This document shows positions 26,433-33,784 of a stretch of 64,000 nucleotides of DNA, in pieces. The notes under the pieces were generated by a model, which was not told the DNA's origin, did no database searches, and worked only from the letters and a program-made list of their open reading frames with translations. Made by a program: the position numbers and the translations under genes. Within the stretch, counting starts at the first letter, position 1. Each line of letters opens with the position of its first letter. This DNA comes from Deltaproteobacteria bacterium (lineage in GTDB: Bacteria > Desulfobacterota > Desulfuromonadia > Desulfuromonadales > Geopsychrobacteraceae): assembly GCA_024280335.1 (NCBI GenBank), contig JAJRQI010000012.1, forward strand, positions 62,001 to 126,000. The letters are read 5' to 3'.

Positions 26433-28214
26433 ATGAAACAAAGATCCCTTTTGAATATCGATGAGATCTGCCTGCCGCGGCGCCAATTTGTCAAAGGGGT
26501 AGCAATGGGCGGCGCACTGCTCGGGATGGGGCTCTCCCCAGCGGCGCTGTTGGCGGCCGGCGATTCCGCCACACCGCAAGCGACCCTGCGCGGAAAAAAA
26601 TTCAACCTGAGTATCGCTCCGCAGGCGGTCAACTTTACCGGTCAGCAACGGATCGCCACGGCGGTCAACGGTTCCGTTCCAGGACCGATTCTACGCTGGC
26701 GCGAAGGGGATCGGGTCAGCCTGAAGGTCAGCAATCGGTTGGCGGAGTCGAGCTCGATCCACTGGCACGGCATGATCCTGCCCGCCGGAATGGACGGTGT
26801 CCCCGATATCAGCTTCAGCGGGATCGCCCCCGGAGAAAGCTTCCACTATCAATTCGATGTCAAGCAGAGCGGAACCTACTGGTATCACAGCCACTCCGGC
26901 TTTCAGGAACAGACCGGGCTGTACGGCGCGCTCATCATCGATCCATTGGAGCCGGAACCGTTCAGTTACGATCGCGACTATGTGATCCTGTTGTCCGACT
27001 GGTCGGATGAAGATCCGACCGATATCTACGCCAAGCTGAAAAAAAGCAGCGGCTATTACAACTTTGCCGAACGGACTGCCAGCGACCTGCTGCGCGACAT
27101 CCAGCAGAAAGGGCCGGCCCGCACCTGGTCGGAACGCAGCATGTGGAACCGGATGCGGATGAGCGACCGGGATCTGTCCGACGTGACCGGTTACACCTAC
27201 ACCTTTTTGATGAACGGTCAGACCCCGGCCGACGGCTGGACCGGCCTGTTCAAAGCAGGAGAAAAGATCCGGCTGCGGATTATCAACGGTTCAGCGATGA
27301 GCTTTTTCGATCTGCGCATCCCCGGTTTGAAGATGAAAGTCGTCGCTGCCGACGGGCAAAATATCGAACCGATCAGCGTCGATGAATTTAGAATCGGTGT
27401 GGCCGAAACCTATGACGTGATCGTTGAACCGAAAACGGATCGGGCCTACGCGATCTTCGCCCAGGCTCTCGACCGGACTGGCTACGCCCGCGGCACCCTG
27501 ACCCCCGACCCGGCCTTAACCGCAGCGGTGCCGGAACTGGACCCCTACCCGATCCTGAGTCATCAGGATATGGGGATGGCGATGAGCGATATGGCGGGAA
27601 AACAAACGATGCCGGGCATGGCCACCGCCCAACCGAAAACGGGCGAAACGATGGCCGGGATGCCGATGCGCGGTGCCGCAGGACAGGGCAGCAATGCCGA
27701 AATCGTCCATGCCGCCAGCGAGTTCGGCCCGCATGTCGACGCCCGCGCCCAAAGTCCGCAGTACCGGCTGGATGACCCCGGGGTCGGCTTGCGCGATAAC
27801 GGCCGGCGGGTGCTGCGCTATGCCGATCTGCGCAGCCTCTACCCGACCGCCGATCCGCGCGAACCGGAGCGGGAAATCCAGCTCCACCTGACCGGCAGTA
27901 TGGCCCGCTACATGTGGTCGATCAACGGGGTCAAATATGCCGATTCTGAACCCTTGCAATTCAAATATGGTGAACGATTGCGGATCACCTTTGTCAACGA
28001 CAGCATGATGAATCATCCGATGCACCTGCACGGCATGTGGAGCGATCTGGAAACCGGTGACGGGCGACAGATCCCACGCAAGCATACGGTAATCGTACAA
28101 CCGGGCGCCAAAATCAGCTACCTGGTCACTGCTGATGCAATGGGCGGCTGGGCTTACCATTGCCACCTGCTCTATCACATGCTGGGAATGTTCCGTAAAG
28201 TTGTCGTCAGTTAA
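26433..28214 (+). CDS. copA: CopA-type multicopper oxidase (copper resistance)
   Basis: The 593-residue protein has a Tat signal (LPRRQFVKGVAMGGALLG). Copper-ligand motifs are SSIHWHGMILP, GTYWYHSHSGFQEQ, NHPMHLHGMW and AYHCHLLYHMLGMF, giving T1, T2 and T3 sites. A Met-rich stretch (DMGMAMSDMAGKQTMPGM and following, about residues 380-415) is typical of CopA proteins. It oxidises or sequesters Cu(I) in the periplasm. ATG 26433 is chosen because it directly precedes the Tat region; an in-frame GTG lies at 26367. copB follows after 15 bases. A TTGACA near 26268 could be part of its promoter. Confidence 0.92.
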   Translation: MKQRSLLNIDEICLPRRQFVKGVAMGGALLGMGLSPAALLAAGDSATPQATLRGKKFNLSIAPQAVNFTGQQRIATAVNGSVPGPILRWREGDRVSLKVSNRLAESSSIHWHGMILPAGMDGVPDISFSGIAPGESFHYQFDVKQSGTYWYHSHSGFQEQTGLYGALIIDPLEPEPFSYDRDYVILLSDWSDEDPTDIYAKLKKSSGYYNFAERTASDLLRDIQQKGPARTWSERSMWNRMRMSDRDLSDVTGYTYTFLMNGQTPADGWTGLFKAGEKIRLRIINGSAMSFFDLRIPGLKMKVVAADGQNIEPISVDEFRIGVAETYDVIVEPKTDRAYAIFAQALDRTGYARGTLTPDPALTAAVPELDPYPILSHQDMGMAMSDMAGKQTMPGMATAQPKTGETMAGMPMRGAAGQGSNAEIVHAASEFGPHVDARAQSPQYRLDDPGVGLRDNGRRVLRYADLRSLYPTADPREPEREIQLHLTGSMARYMWSINGVKYADSEPLQFKYGERLRITFVNDSMMNHPMHLHGMWSDLETGDGRQIPRKHTVIVQPGAKISYLVTADAMGGWAYHCHLLYHMLGMFRKVVVS

Positions 28215-28229
28215 GGAGCGAATCTGATC

Positions 28230-28934
28230 ATGAAATTATATCTACTGCTGCTGGTTTCAGCGCTGCTCATCCCGACCTACAGTTTTGCCGGCGGCAAAAC
28301 CGACGATCCACTGCTGACGCTGCTGCTCGTCGATCAACTGGAAATCCGCACCGGCGATGGGGATAATTCACTGGTCCTGGATGCTGAGGGCTGGCTCGGC
28401 AAGGATCTGCATAAACTCTGGGTCAAAGCCGAAGGGGAATATCTGGATGATGCGGTTTCTGAAGCGGAACTGCAGCTGCTCTACAGTCGCGCCATCGCCC
28501 CCTTCTGGGATCTGCAACTCGGCTGGCGGGGCGATCTGCGCCCGACACCCAATCGTGACTGGTTGGCGTTCGGCTTGAAGGGGCTGGCACCTTACTTCTT
28601 CGATATCGATGCCGCCCTGTTCATCGGTGAAAACGGTCGCAGCGCAGCTCGGCTGCAGGCAGAATATGAAATATTGCTGACCCAGCGACTGATTCTGGTT
28701 CCCGATATTGAATTCAACCTGTACGGCAAGGATGACCCAGCCACCGGGATCGGTTCAGGGCTGACCAATATTGAAGCCGGGCTGCGGCTGCGCTATGAAA
28801 TCCGCCGAGAGTTCGCCCCCTACCTTGGGATTAACTGGAACCGGGCCTATGGCCAAACGGCCGATTATGCCCGTGCCGAAGGCGAAGAGGTAGATAATCT
28901 GCAATTGGTTTTCGGCCTTCGCACCTGGTTCTAA
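28230..28934 (+). CDS. copB: copper resistance protein B (outer membrane)
   Basis: The 234-residue protein has a signal peptide (ending YSFAGG) and a barrel with alternating aromatic strands. Segments LVLDAEGWLGKDLHKLWVKAEGE, AIAPFWDLQLGWRGD, and the terminal YLGINWNRAYGQTADYAR...LVFGLRTWF are the CopB family signature. CopB proteins lie in the outer membrane and work with CopA. It is shorter than many CopB proteins because it lacks their Met-rich N-terminal extension. AAGGAGCGA precedes the start. Confidence 0.92.
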   Translation: MKLYLLLLVSALLIPTYSFAGGKTDDPLLTLLLVDQLEIRTGDGDNSLVLDAEGWLGKDLHKLWVKAEGEYLDDAVSEAELQLLYSRAIAPFWDLQLGWRGDLRPTPNRDWLAFGLKGLAPYFFDIDAALFIGENGRSAARLQAEYEILLTQRLILVPDIEFNLYGKDDPATGIGSGLTNIEAGLRLRYEIRREFAPYLGINWNRAYGQTADYARAEGEEVDNLQLVFGLRTWF

Positions 28935-28986
28935 CCCCCTCGGGTTACTATTCAGCACCTCGGCACAGAAGGGAGATAACACCCGA

Positions 28987-30399
28987 TCAAGAGGCGCTGT
29001 GATTCTTCACCGAAACTCCGAGTTTTTTCAGCATCGCCTGAAAATTCGGTCGCAGCATACCGGTCTCTTCGGCGGCCTTGGTGACATTCCAGTTGTTTCT
29101 TTCCAGCGCGGCGAAAACAAACGCTTTCTCCACCGGCTCGACGGCCCGTTCGCGGGCCAGACGTTTCTTCTCTTTCAACTCTTCGCTATTCAGCGGAATA
29201 TTGATTTCCTCCTCGTCGTCATCCGCTGCGCCGGGCAATTCCAGGTCGCCTCGACAAATCTGCTCTCCCTGGGCAAGAACCACCGCCCGTTCGATGATAT
29301 TTTCCAGTTCACGCACATTACCGGGAAAGCTGTAGTTTTCGAGTGATATTCGCGCTTCAGGGGTTATCCCTTTGATCTCCTTGCCGATCTCCTCAGAAAA
29401 CTTGCGCACAAAATGGTTGATCAGCACGGCCGCATCCCCCGGCCGCTCACGAAGCGGGGGCAGCTCGACCGGGATGATGTTGAGACGGAAATAGAGATCA
29501 TCACGGAAGGTTCCTGCTTCGACCATGATTTCGAGACTTCTGTTGGTCGCTGCGATCAAGCGGATATCGATGGCGGTAGCTTTGGTGCCGCCGATCGGCG
29601 TAACTTCGCGCTGCTGCAGCACACGTAACAGCTTGGCCTGCGTGGTCATGCTGAGATTGGAAATTTCATCGAGGAACAGGGTGCCGCCGCTAGCCACCGA
29701 AAAAAGGCCCGGCTTGGTCTGGGTGGCGCCGGTAAAGGAGCCTTTGACATGGCCGAACAGTTCGCTCTCCAGCAGGTTTTCCGCAAGTGCGTTGCAATCG
29801 ACGGCGACGAACGGTTGCTCTTTACGCTGACTGTGATTATGAATGGCGCGGGCCGCCAACTCTTTACCGGTCCCGCTTTCTCCGGTGATCAGTACGGTGC
29901 TGTTGGTCGGCGCAACCTGCAACAATCGCTGGAAAACCTTCTGCATCGGCTTGCTGCGGCCGACGAAGGAACCACAGGCAGGGATTTCAACCTTATCGAT
30001 GCCCTGGGGAAGTTCCGTCAAGCGTGCCGCGCGATGTTTTTCTGCGGCTTGAATTTTTTCAACGATCTGTTCCGGCAAAAAGGGTTTGGTCAGGTAGTCA
30101 AAGGCACCGTTTTTCATCGCGTCGACTGCGGAATCGACGGTTGCATAACCGGTGATAATAATGACCGGAATCTCGGGCTGCAGAATTCGGATGGTTTTTA
30201 GCACCTCAATGCCGTGCATGGTCGGCATTTTCAGGTCGGAAATGACGATATCGAAACTATCTTTCTGCAACTTGTCCAGGCCGATTTTACCATTGGCGGC
30301 AAGCTCTACCCGGTAGCCCTCCTGAACAAGGGTTTGACGAAGGCCTTCACGAATCACTGCTTCATCATCGATCACCAAAACGTTACAGGTCTCGTCCAT
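28987..30399 (-). CDS. NtrC-type sigma-54-dependent response regulator
   Basis: The protein has 470 residues. The receiver has D11-D12 and phospho-acceptor D55 (IVISDLKMP). The AAA+ domain has Walker A GESGTGKE, the sigma-54 contact loop as GSFTGA, and Walker B GGTLFLDE. A Fis-type helix-turn-helix ends it (NVTKAAEETGMLRPNFQAMLKKL). ATG 30399 opens the receiver; 51 residues of upstream extension are not protein-like. Divergent from it, 524 bases beyond its start, is a strong -24/-12 promoter driving the third cytochrome module, its probable target. Its kinase is probably the heme-motif kinase upstream of copA, on the far side of copAB. Confidence 0.9.
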   Translation of the reverse strand: MDETCNVLVIDDEAVIREGLRQTLVQEGYRVELAANGKIGLDKLQKDSFDIVISDLKMPTMHGIEVLKTIRILQPEIPVIIITGYATVDSAVDAMKNGAFDYLTKPFLPEQIVEKIQAAEKHRAARLTELPQGIDKVEIPACGSFVGRSKPMQKVFQRLLQVAPTNSTVLITGESGTGKELAARAIHNHSQRKEQPFVAVDCNALAENLLESELFGHVKGSFTGATQTKPGLFSVASGGTLFLDEISNLSMTTQAKLLRVLQQREVTPIGGTKATAIDIRLIAATNRSLEIMVEAGTFRDDLYFRLNIIPVELPPLRERPGDAAVLINHFVRKFSEEIGKEIKGITPEARISLENYSFPGNVRELENIIERAVVLAQGEQICRGDLELPGAADDDEEEINIPLNSEELKEKKRLARERAVEPVEKAFVFAALERNNWNVTKAAEETGMLRPNFQAMLKKLGVSVKNHSAS

Positions 30400-30714
30400 A
30401 ACCGCAGTTCCCACCCCTTCTTTCGAGTTGCAGAATCGTTCTATGGCATAAACGGATTTTGACGGGCAGTTGTCCAGGCTGTCGGGCGATTTTTCAGGCA
30501 AAAACAATTTACAGAAAACAGATAAAGTAAGCGCCGCAACGCATGATATCACAGCAAATGATAGTTATGGGAAACGGCAGAGTCAAGCGCAAAGGCCGAT
30601 AACATAAATTCTAGCAGAGATTATCGTAACATCTTGCCGTACGGATATCGCCATCACCTGACCAATCGGCCCGAGCGCAAAACAGATAAAAAAAATATTC
30701 TCCGCACATTTATT

Positions 30715-30732
30715 TTGTGCACCGGCGCACAA
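30715..30732. promoter_or_regulatory. possible activator (UAS) site
   Basis: TTGTGC-ACCGGC-GCACAA is an interrupted palindrome about 190 bases upstream of the -24 element, a usual distance for sigma-54 enhancers. Only one copy was seen, whereas many NtrC-type sites are paired. Confidence 0.4.
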
Positions 30733-30922
30733 GATAGCAACCTCTTTGATTTCAATGACTTAGATCGTAATATCTGGCCTGACAAGGTTCTTTCAGGATC
30801 AAGCTGTGTATATCCATTTTATACATTTCGCAGCGTTCCGCCTCCCCCAAGACCACCCTTTTTACAAAAAATTCCCTTCAATAACAAACAGTTAAGATTT
30901 GTCCCCGACATGGAACTTTTTC

Positions 30923-30937
30923 TGGCACGGCTACTGC
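30923..30937 (+). promoter_or_regulatory. sigma-54 (-24/-12) promoter
   Basis: The sequence TGGCACGGCTACTGC has GG and GC at the exact sigma-54 spacing and matches TGGCACG-N4-YTGC. It lies 49 bases before the first gene of the third module, leaving a short leader that ends in AAGGAGG. The NtrC-type activator gene is divergent. Confidence 0.8.
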
Positions 30938-30985
30938 TCTATTAGATAGACAGGAAGACAAAAACAGCACCGCAAGGAGGTCGTC

Positions 30986-31213
30986 ATGAAAAACGCCATT
31001 CGCAACAGCTTGATTGTCCTGATCAGCGTTTCAACCAGCGCCTATGCCGCCGCGGAAGCAGGAAGCGGGGGTGGGAGTTTTCTGCTGACCCTGTTTATCG
31101 GATTTTTTGCCCTGCTCATCGTTTTTCAGTTGATCCCGGCGGTACTGCTCTTTGCCGGATTACTGAAGGGGTTGTTTGTTCGTGATCATAAGGCGGAAAA
31201 ACATCTCAACTAG
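30986..31213 (+). CDS. small exported membrane protein, first gene of the sigma-54 operon
   Basis: The 75-residue protein starts MKNAIRNSLIVLISVSTSAYA, which looks like a signal peptide, followed by a Gly/Ser stretch and one long helix (about 32-62, FLLTLFIGFFALLIVFQLIPAVLLFAGLL). It has a short charged tail. A similar signal-plus-helix arrangement with a (V/F)(A/Q)QL(L/I)PA motif recurs in the next gene's C-terminus. CAAGGAGGTCGTC precedes the ATG. The function is unknown; a subunit of the third quinone module is plausible. Confidence 0.75.
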   Translation: MKNAIRNSLIVLISVSTSAYAAAEAGSGGGSFLLTLFIGFFALLIVFQLIPAVLLFAGLLKGLFVRDHKAEKHLN

Positions 31214-31245
31214 GTCCATCTGTTTATGCGCGGAAAGGGGTGGTC

Positions 31246-31911
31246 ATGCAAGGGCTGCTTATCGCAAATGAGGATCGTCAATCGCGGGATCAGTTAGCCG
31301 ATCTTTTTGTCGGTGATGGTTATCAGGTGACAAAGGCCGATTCGGTGGTCAATGCCCTGGAGGGGATCCTCAATAAAACAATTCAGGTGGTGGTTCTGGG
31401 CGGAAATTTTGATGAGCTGCACGTTGCCAAGTTGGTCCCGCTGCTGAAGAAATGCAACCAGTACCTCTCGATTATTCTCATCTCGGACGAGATGCCGCTC
31501 AATCTGCTGCGCAGAATCCGTAAGGAAGGAATCTTTTATCACGCGTTAAAGCCGGCCGGAGAAGAGGGCCGGGAGGAGATATCCCAGGCGGTTCACTGTG
31601 CCTTCAACACCTATCAGGCGCGACGCAATACGCAGAAAGCAACTCAATTAAAGGAGGTTTCGATGCGAAGAGTCAAAACATTTCTGGCCAGTTTTTCCAT
31701 TGTGATGATGGCGGTTGCTCCGGCCCTGGCAGCGGACACCGCTACAACCTACACCAGCGGCATCCTGATTCTCGCTTTCATCGCCGTTTGCGCTCTGCTG
31801 GTGGTCGCACAGCTGCTGCCGGCGCTCCGCTCCCTGTTCGGCATAACCAAGGATGCGGCCCAAAAGAGCACTGCCAGCAAATACAGTCAGGTCATTTCAA
31901 AAAAGAATTAA
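31246..31911 (+). CDS. degenerate receiver domain fused in frame to a small membrane protein
   Basis: The frame from ATG 31246 (behind GGAAAGGGG) encodes 221 residues. Residues 1-125 look like a CheY-type receiver: E9-D10 acidic pair, S80 in IILIS, K102 in ALKPAG. The phospho-acceptor position is Gly (VVVLGGN), so it is probably not phosphorylated in the usual way. Residues 140-221 are a signal-like helix plus a second helix. A strong internal ribosome binding site and ATG precede that second part, so two products are likely. Either the receiver gene has lost its stop codon or the fusion is genuine. Confidence 0.6.
   Translation: MQGLLIANEDRQSRDQLADLFVGDGYQVTKADSVVNALEGILNKTIQVVVLGGNFDELHVAKLVPLLKKCNQYLSIILISDEMPLNLLRRIRKEGIFYHALKPAGEEGREEISQAVHCAFNTYQARRNTQKATQLKEVSMRRVKTFLASFSIVMMAVAPALAADTATTYTSGILILAFIAVCALLVVAQLLPALRSLFGITKDAAQKSTASKYSQVISKKN
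31663..31911 (+). CDS. small membrane protein from an internal start
   Basis: AAAGGAGG at 31651 lies five bases before ATG 31663, in frame with the receiver-like ORF. The 82-residue product begins MRRVKTFLASFSIVMMAVAPALAAD, a good signal peptide, then has one helix (about 33-57, ending VVAQLLPALRSLFG) and a basic tail. It parallels the 75-residue protein encoded just upstream. A signal peptide would not normally sit after a cytoplasmic receiver, which supports separate initiation here. Confidence 0.65.
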   Translation: MRRVKTFLASFSIVMMAVAPALAADTATTYTSGILILAFIAVCALLVVAQLLPALRSLFGITKDAAQKSTASKYSQVISKKN

Positions 31912-31935
31912 CCGGATAGCAAAAAGGGGAGCGCT

Positions 31936-32088
31936 ATGTTGGAGCTATTAACAACTATCGGCAAAGTCACAGAGGTCTTCACCCTGGTCGACTATTACAC
32001 CTATGTCAAAGGGGTGGAGTATCTGATCTGTGTGGCATTTTTTGTCACCTTTCCCATTTTCTACCGCTACATCAACCATGAGGACTAA
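31936..32088 (+). CDS. 50-residue single-helix membrane protein
   Basis: An open frame from ATG 31936 to TAA 32088 encodes MLELLTTIGKVTEVFTLVDY and then one hydrophobic helix (about 26-44, GVEYLICVAFFVTFPIFY) ending YRYINHED. AGGGGAGCG is upstream. It lies 24 bases after the previous gene on the same strand, inside the operon. No family was recognised. A CTAACGC/GCGTTAG hairpin begins just at its stop codon (32085-32104). Confidence 0.6.
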   Translation: MLELLTTIGKVTEVFTLVDYYTYVKGVEYLICVAFFVTFPIFYRYINHED

Positions 32089-32207
32089 CGCTTTATTGCG
32101 TTAGCGTTCAAAAGAACCCTGGGAAGACAATTCAATATTCTCGGACTGCCCGGCCGGGTGGCAAAACGCCCGGCCAGCCCGAAACTTGTAAAGGAGATGT
32201 GAGCGCT

Positions 32208-32729
32208 ATGTTTGTTGCTTCAAGTTGGCATTTGCGGGGAGTTCTGCTGATCTTGATCTCCCTTCTGCTTGCCGTGACCAGCTATGCCATGGATGCCCCG
32301 GAAACCATCGAAATCGATGCCCTGACCCAATATTACCAGCGGGTTGAGTTCAACCATCAACTGCATGTCGAAGTCGCGGAGGATTGTTCTGTCTGCCACC
32401 ACCATACCACCGGAACCGGCACAACCGATCCCTACTGCGGCAAGTGTCACGGGCAATTTGAAGAGCTGGACGTCGTCTCCTGCGCCGATTGCCATTCAGC
32501 AGAACCCTTCTCCGCCGAGTCGATCCACCGACAAAGTCAGCAGGATCTGTTTCACGTCGATATGAACGGTCTAAAAGGAGCCTATCATCAGAACTGTCTC
32601 GGTTGTCACCAGGAGATGGATGGGCCGACCGGCTGTCAGGATTGCCACGCCAGGACCGAGTTGGGCGATGAGCTTTACCATAGCGGAAAGTTTGCGCCAA
32701 AATCAACCGGACAGGCTGCCAGTCACTGA
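32208..32729 (+). CDS. periplasmic pentaheme cytochrome c, module 3
   Basis: The 173-residue cytochrome has a signal peptide (residues 1-27, ending TSYA) and five CXXCH motifs at C60 (CSVCHHH), C77, C92, C130 and C143. Spacing and the FNHQLHVEVAEDCSVCHHH start suggest a class III (c3/c7-like) fold. ATG 32208 is ten bases after GGAGAT; an in-frame GTG at 32199 is too close to it. It is followed by the FeS and NrfD-like genes, so it is the periplasmic electron-transfer partner of module 3. Confidence 0.82.
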   Translation: MFVASSWHLRGVLLILISLLLAVTSYAMDAPETIEIDALTQYYQRVEFNHQLHVEVAEDCSVCHHHTTGTGTTDPYCGKCHGQFEELDVVSCADCHSAEPFSAESIHRQSQQDLFHVDMNGLKGAYHQNCLGCHQEMDGPTGCQDCHARTELGDELYHSGKFAPKSTGQAASH

Positions 32730-32774
32730 CCGAGAAGTTTGTTGCCTGAGGTTATTTAGCAAGGAGATATCGCC

Positions 32775-33713
32775 ATGAGTAAAGTAAGTCGCAGAAAATT
32801 CCTGGCCGGCGGTCTGGCAGGAGGAGCGGCAGTGATGCTGGCTCCAGCCGAAAAAGTGCTTGCCGCCGGCTCCTTTTCCGGATTCCCGGACGGCATGGGT
32901 GTACTCGTCGATCTGACCCGCTGTGTCGGTTGTCGCAGTTGCGAAGCCGCCTGCAACAAAGAGCAGCAGCTGCCTGCCCCCGACCTGCCGTTTGATGATC
33001 TGTCGGTTTTTGATCAGACCTTCCACCAGGGCACCCAGAAGCGTCGTCCCACCGAAAAAGCCTACACGGTGGTCAACCGCTACCGGCCGGAAGAGCTGGA
33101 CAAGCCGGTCTATCGAAAAATTCAGTGTAATCATTGCAACGAGCCGGCCTGTCTGACCTCCTGCTTCGTCAACGCTTACACCAAAACCAAAGAAGGCGCG
33201 GTGATTTACGATTCGAGCGTCTGCGTCGGTTGTCGTAACTGCATGATCGCCTGTCCGTTCAATGTGCCCGCCTACAGCTATTCCGAGGTTCTCAGTCCGG
33301 TGGTCAAAAAATGCATCTTCTGCTACGACAGCCGCGTGAAACATGGCCAGCCACCGGCATGTGTTGAGATCTGTCCAGCACAGGCGTTGACCTTCGGTAA
33401 GCGCAAGGATCTGCTGAAGATTGCCCGGATGCGGCTGAAAAAATCACCCGACAAGTACCAGCAGGAGATCTATGGCGAAAAGCAGGTTGGCGGCACCGGC
33501 TGGCTGTATATTGCCGAAACGCCATTCGAGGAGCTCGGTTTCGACACCAGCCTGCAGCAAGAGCCGATCATCGATAATGTCAAAGGCTTCCTCGGCATGG
33601 TACCGATGGTTCTGGCGATCTGGCCGGCCCTGTTTACCGGGTTCCATCTGCTGGCGACCAAACACAAGGACCATGCGCATGACGACAGTCGGGTCGAGGA
33701 GGAAAAACGATGA
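32775..33713 (+). CDS. Tat-exported, membrane-anchored ferredoxin-like subunit (HybA-like), module 3
   Basis: The 312-residue protein has a Tat signal (SRRKFLAGGLAGGAAVML). Cysteine groups are CVGCRSCEAAC, CNHCNEPACLTSC, CVGCRNCMIACPF and CIFC with CVEICPAQ, giving four [4Fe-4S] clusters. Unlike the module 1 and 2 proteins it has a C-terminal helix (about 273-293, GFLGMVPMVLAIWPALFTGF), as in HybA/FdnH-type subunits, then a His/Asp-rich tail. AAGGAGATATCGCC precedes the start. Its stop codon overlaps an ATG (ATGA) that starts the interrupted NrfD frame. Confidence 0.88.
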   Translation: MSKVSRRKFLAGGLAGGAAVMLAPAEKVLAAGSFSGFPDGMGVLVDLTRCVGCRSCEAACNKEQQLPAPDLPFDDLSVFDQTFHQGTQKRRPTEKAYTVVNRYRPEELDKPVYRKIQCNHCNEPACLTSCFVNAYTKTKEGAVIYDSSVCVGCRNCMIACPFNVPAYSYSEVLSPVVKKCIFCYDSRVKHGQPPACVEICPAQALTFGKRKDLLKIARMRLKKSPDKYQQEIYGEKQVGGTGWLYIAETPFEELGFDTSLQQEPIIDNVKGFLGMVPMVLAIWPALFTGFHLLATKHKDHAHDDSRVEEEKR

Positions 33714-33727
33714 AATTATTAGCGTAA
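33710..33727 (+). other. strong start site with in-frame TAA at codon 6 (5' end of module 3 NrfD frame)
   Basis: GAGGAGG lies directly before ATG 33710, which overlaps the FeS stop codon. The frame reads MKLLA then TAA (33725-33727). Past the TAA the same frame continues without a break through HGIKALDGSDKTDGKKWNL into the NrfD-like protein at 33785. It is either a nonsense mutation or base error in the true start region, or a five-codon leader. Confidence 0.65.
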
Positions 33728-33784
33728 CATGGCATCAAGGCCCTCGACGGCAGCGATAAAACAGATGGGAAAAAGTGGAACCTG

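Larger units (their letters stand above)
30400..30985. other. 586-bp divergent regulatory region
   Basis: This region between the sigma-54 activator and the third module is AT-rich in the middle. It contains a -24/-12 promoter (30923-30937) and, about 190 bases upstream of it, an interrupted palindrome (30715-30732) placed like an activator-binding site. No gene was recognised. Confidence 0.6.

Noticed and set aside
32549-32564. Half-match to parS (TGTTTCACGTCGATAT)
   Set aside because: Three mismatches, within the coding sequence of the pentaheme cytochrome; the true site is at 62295.
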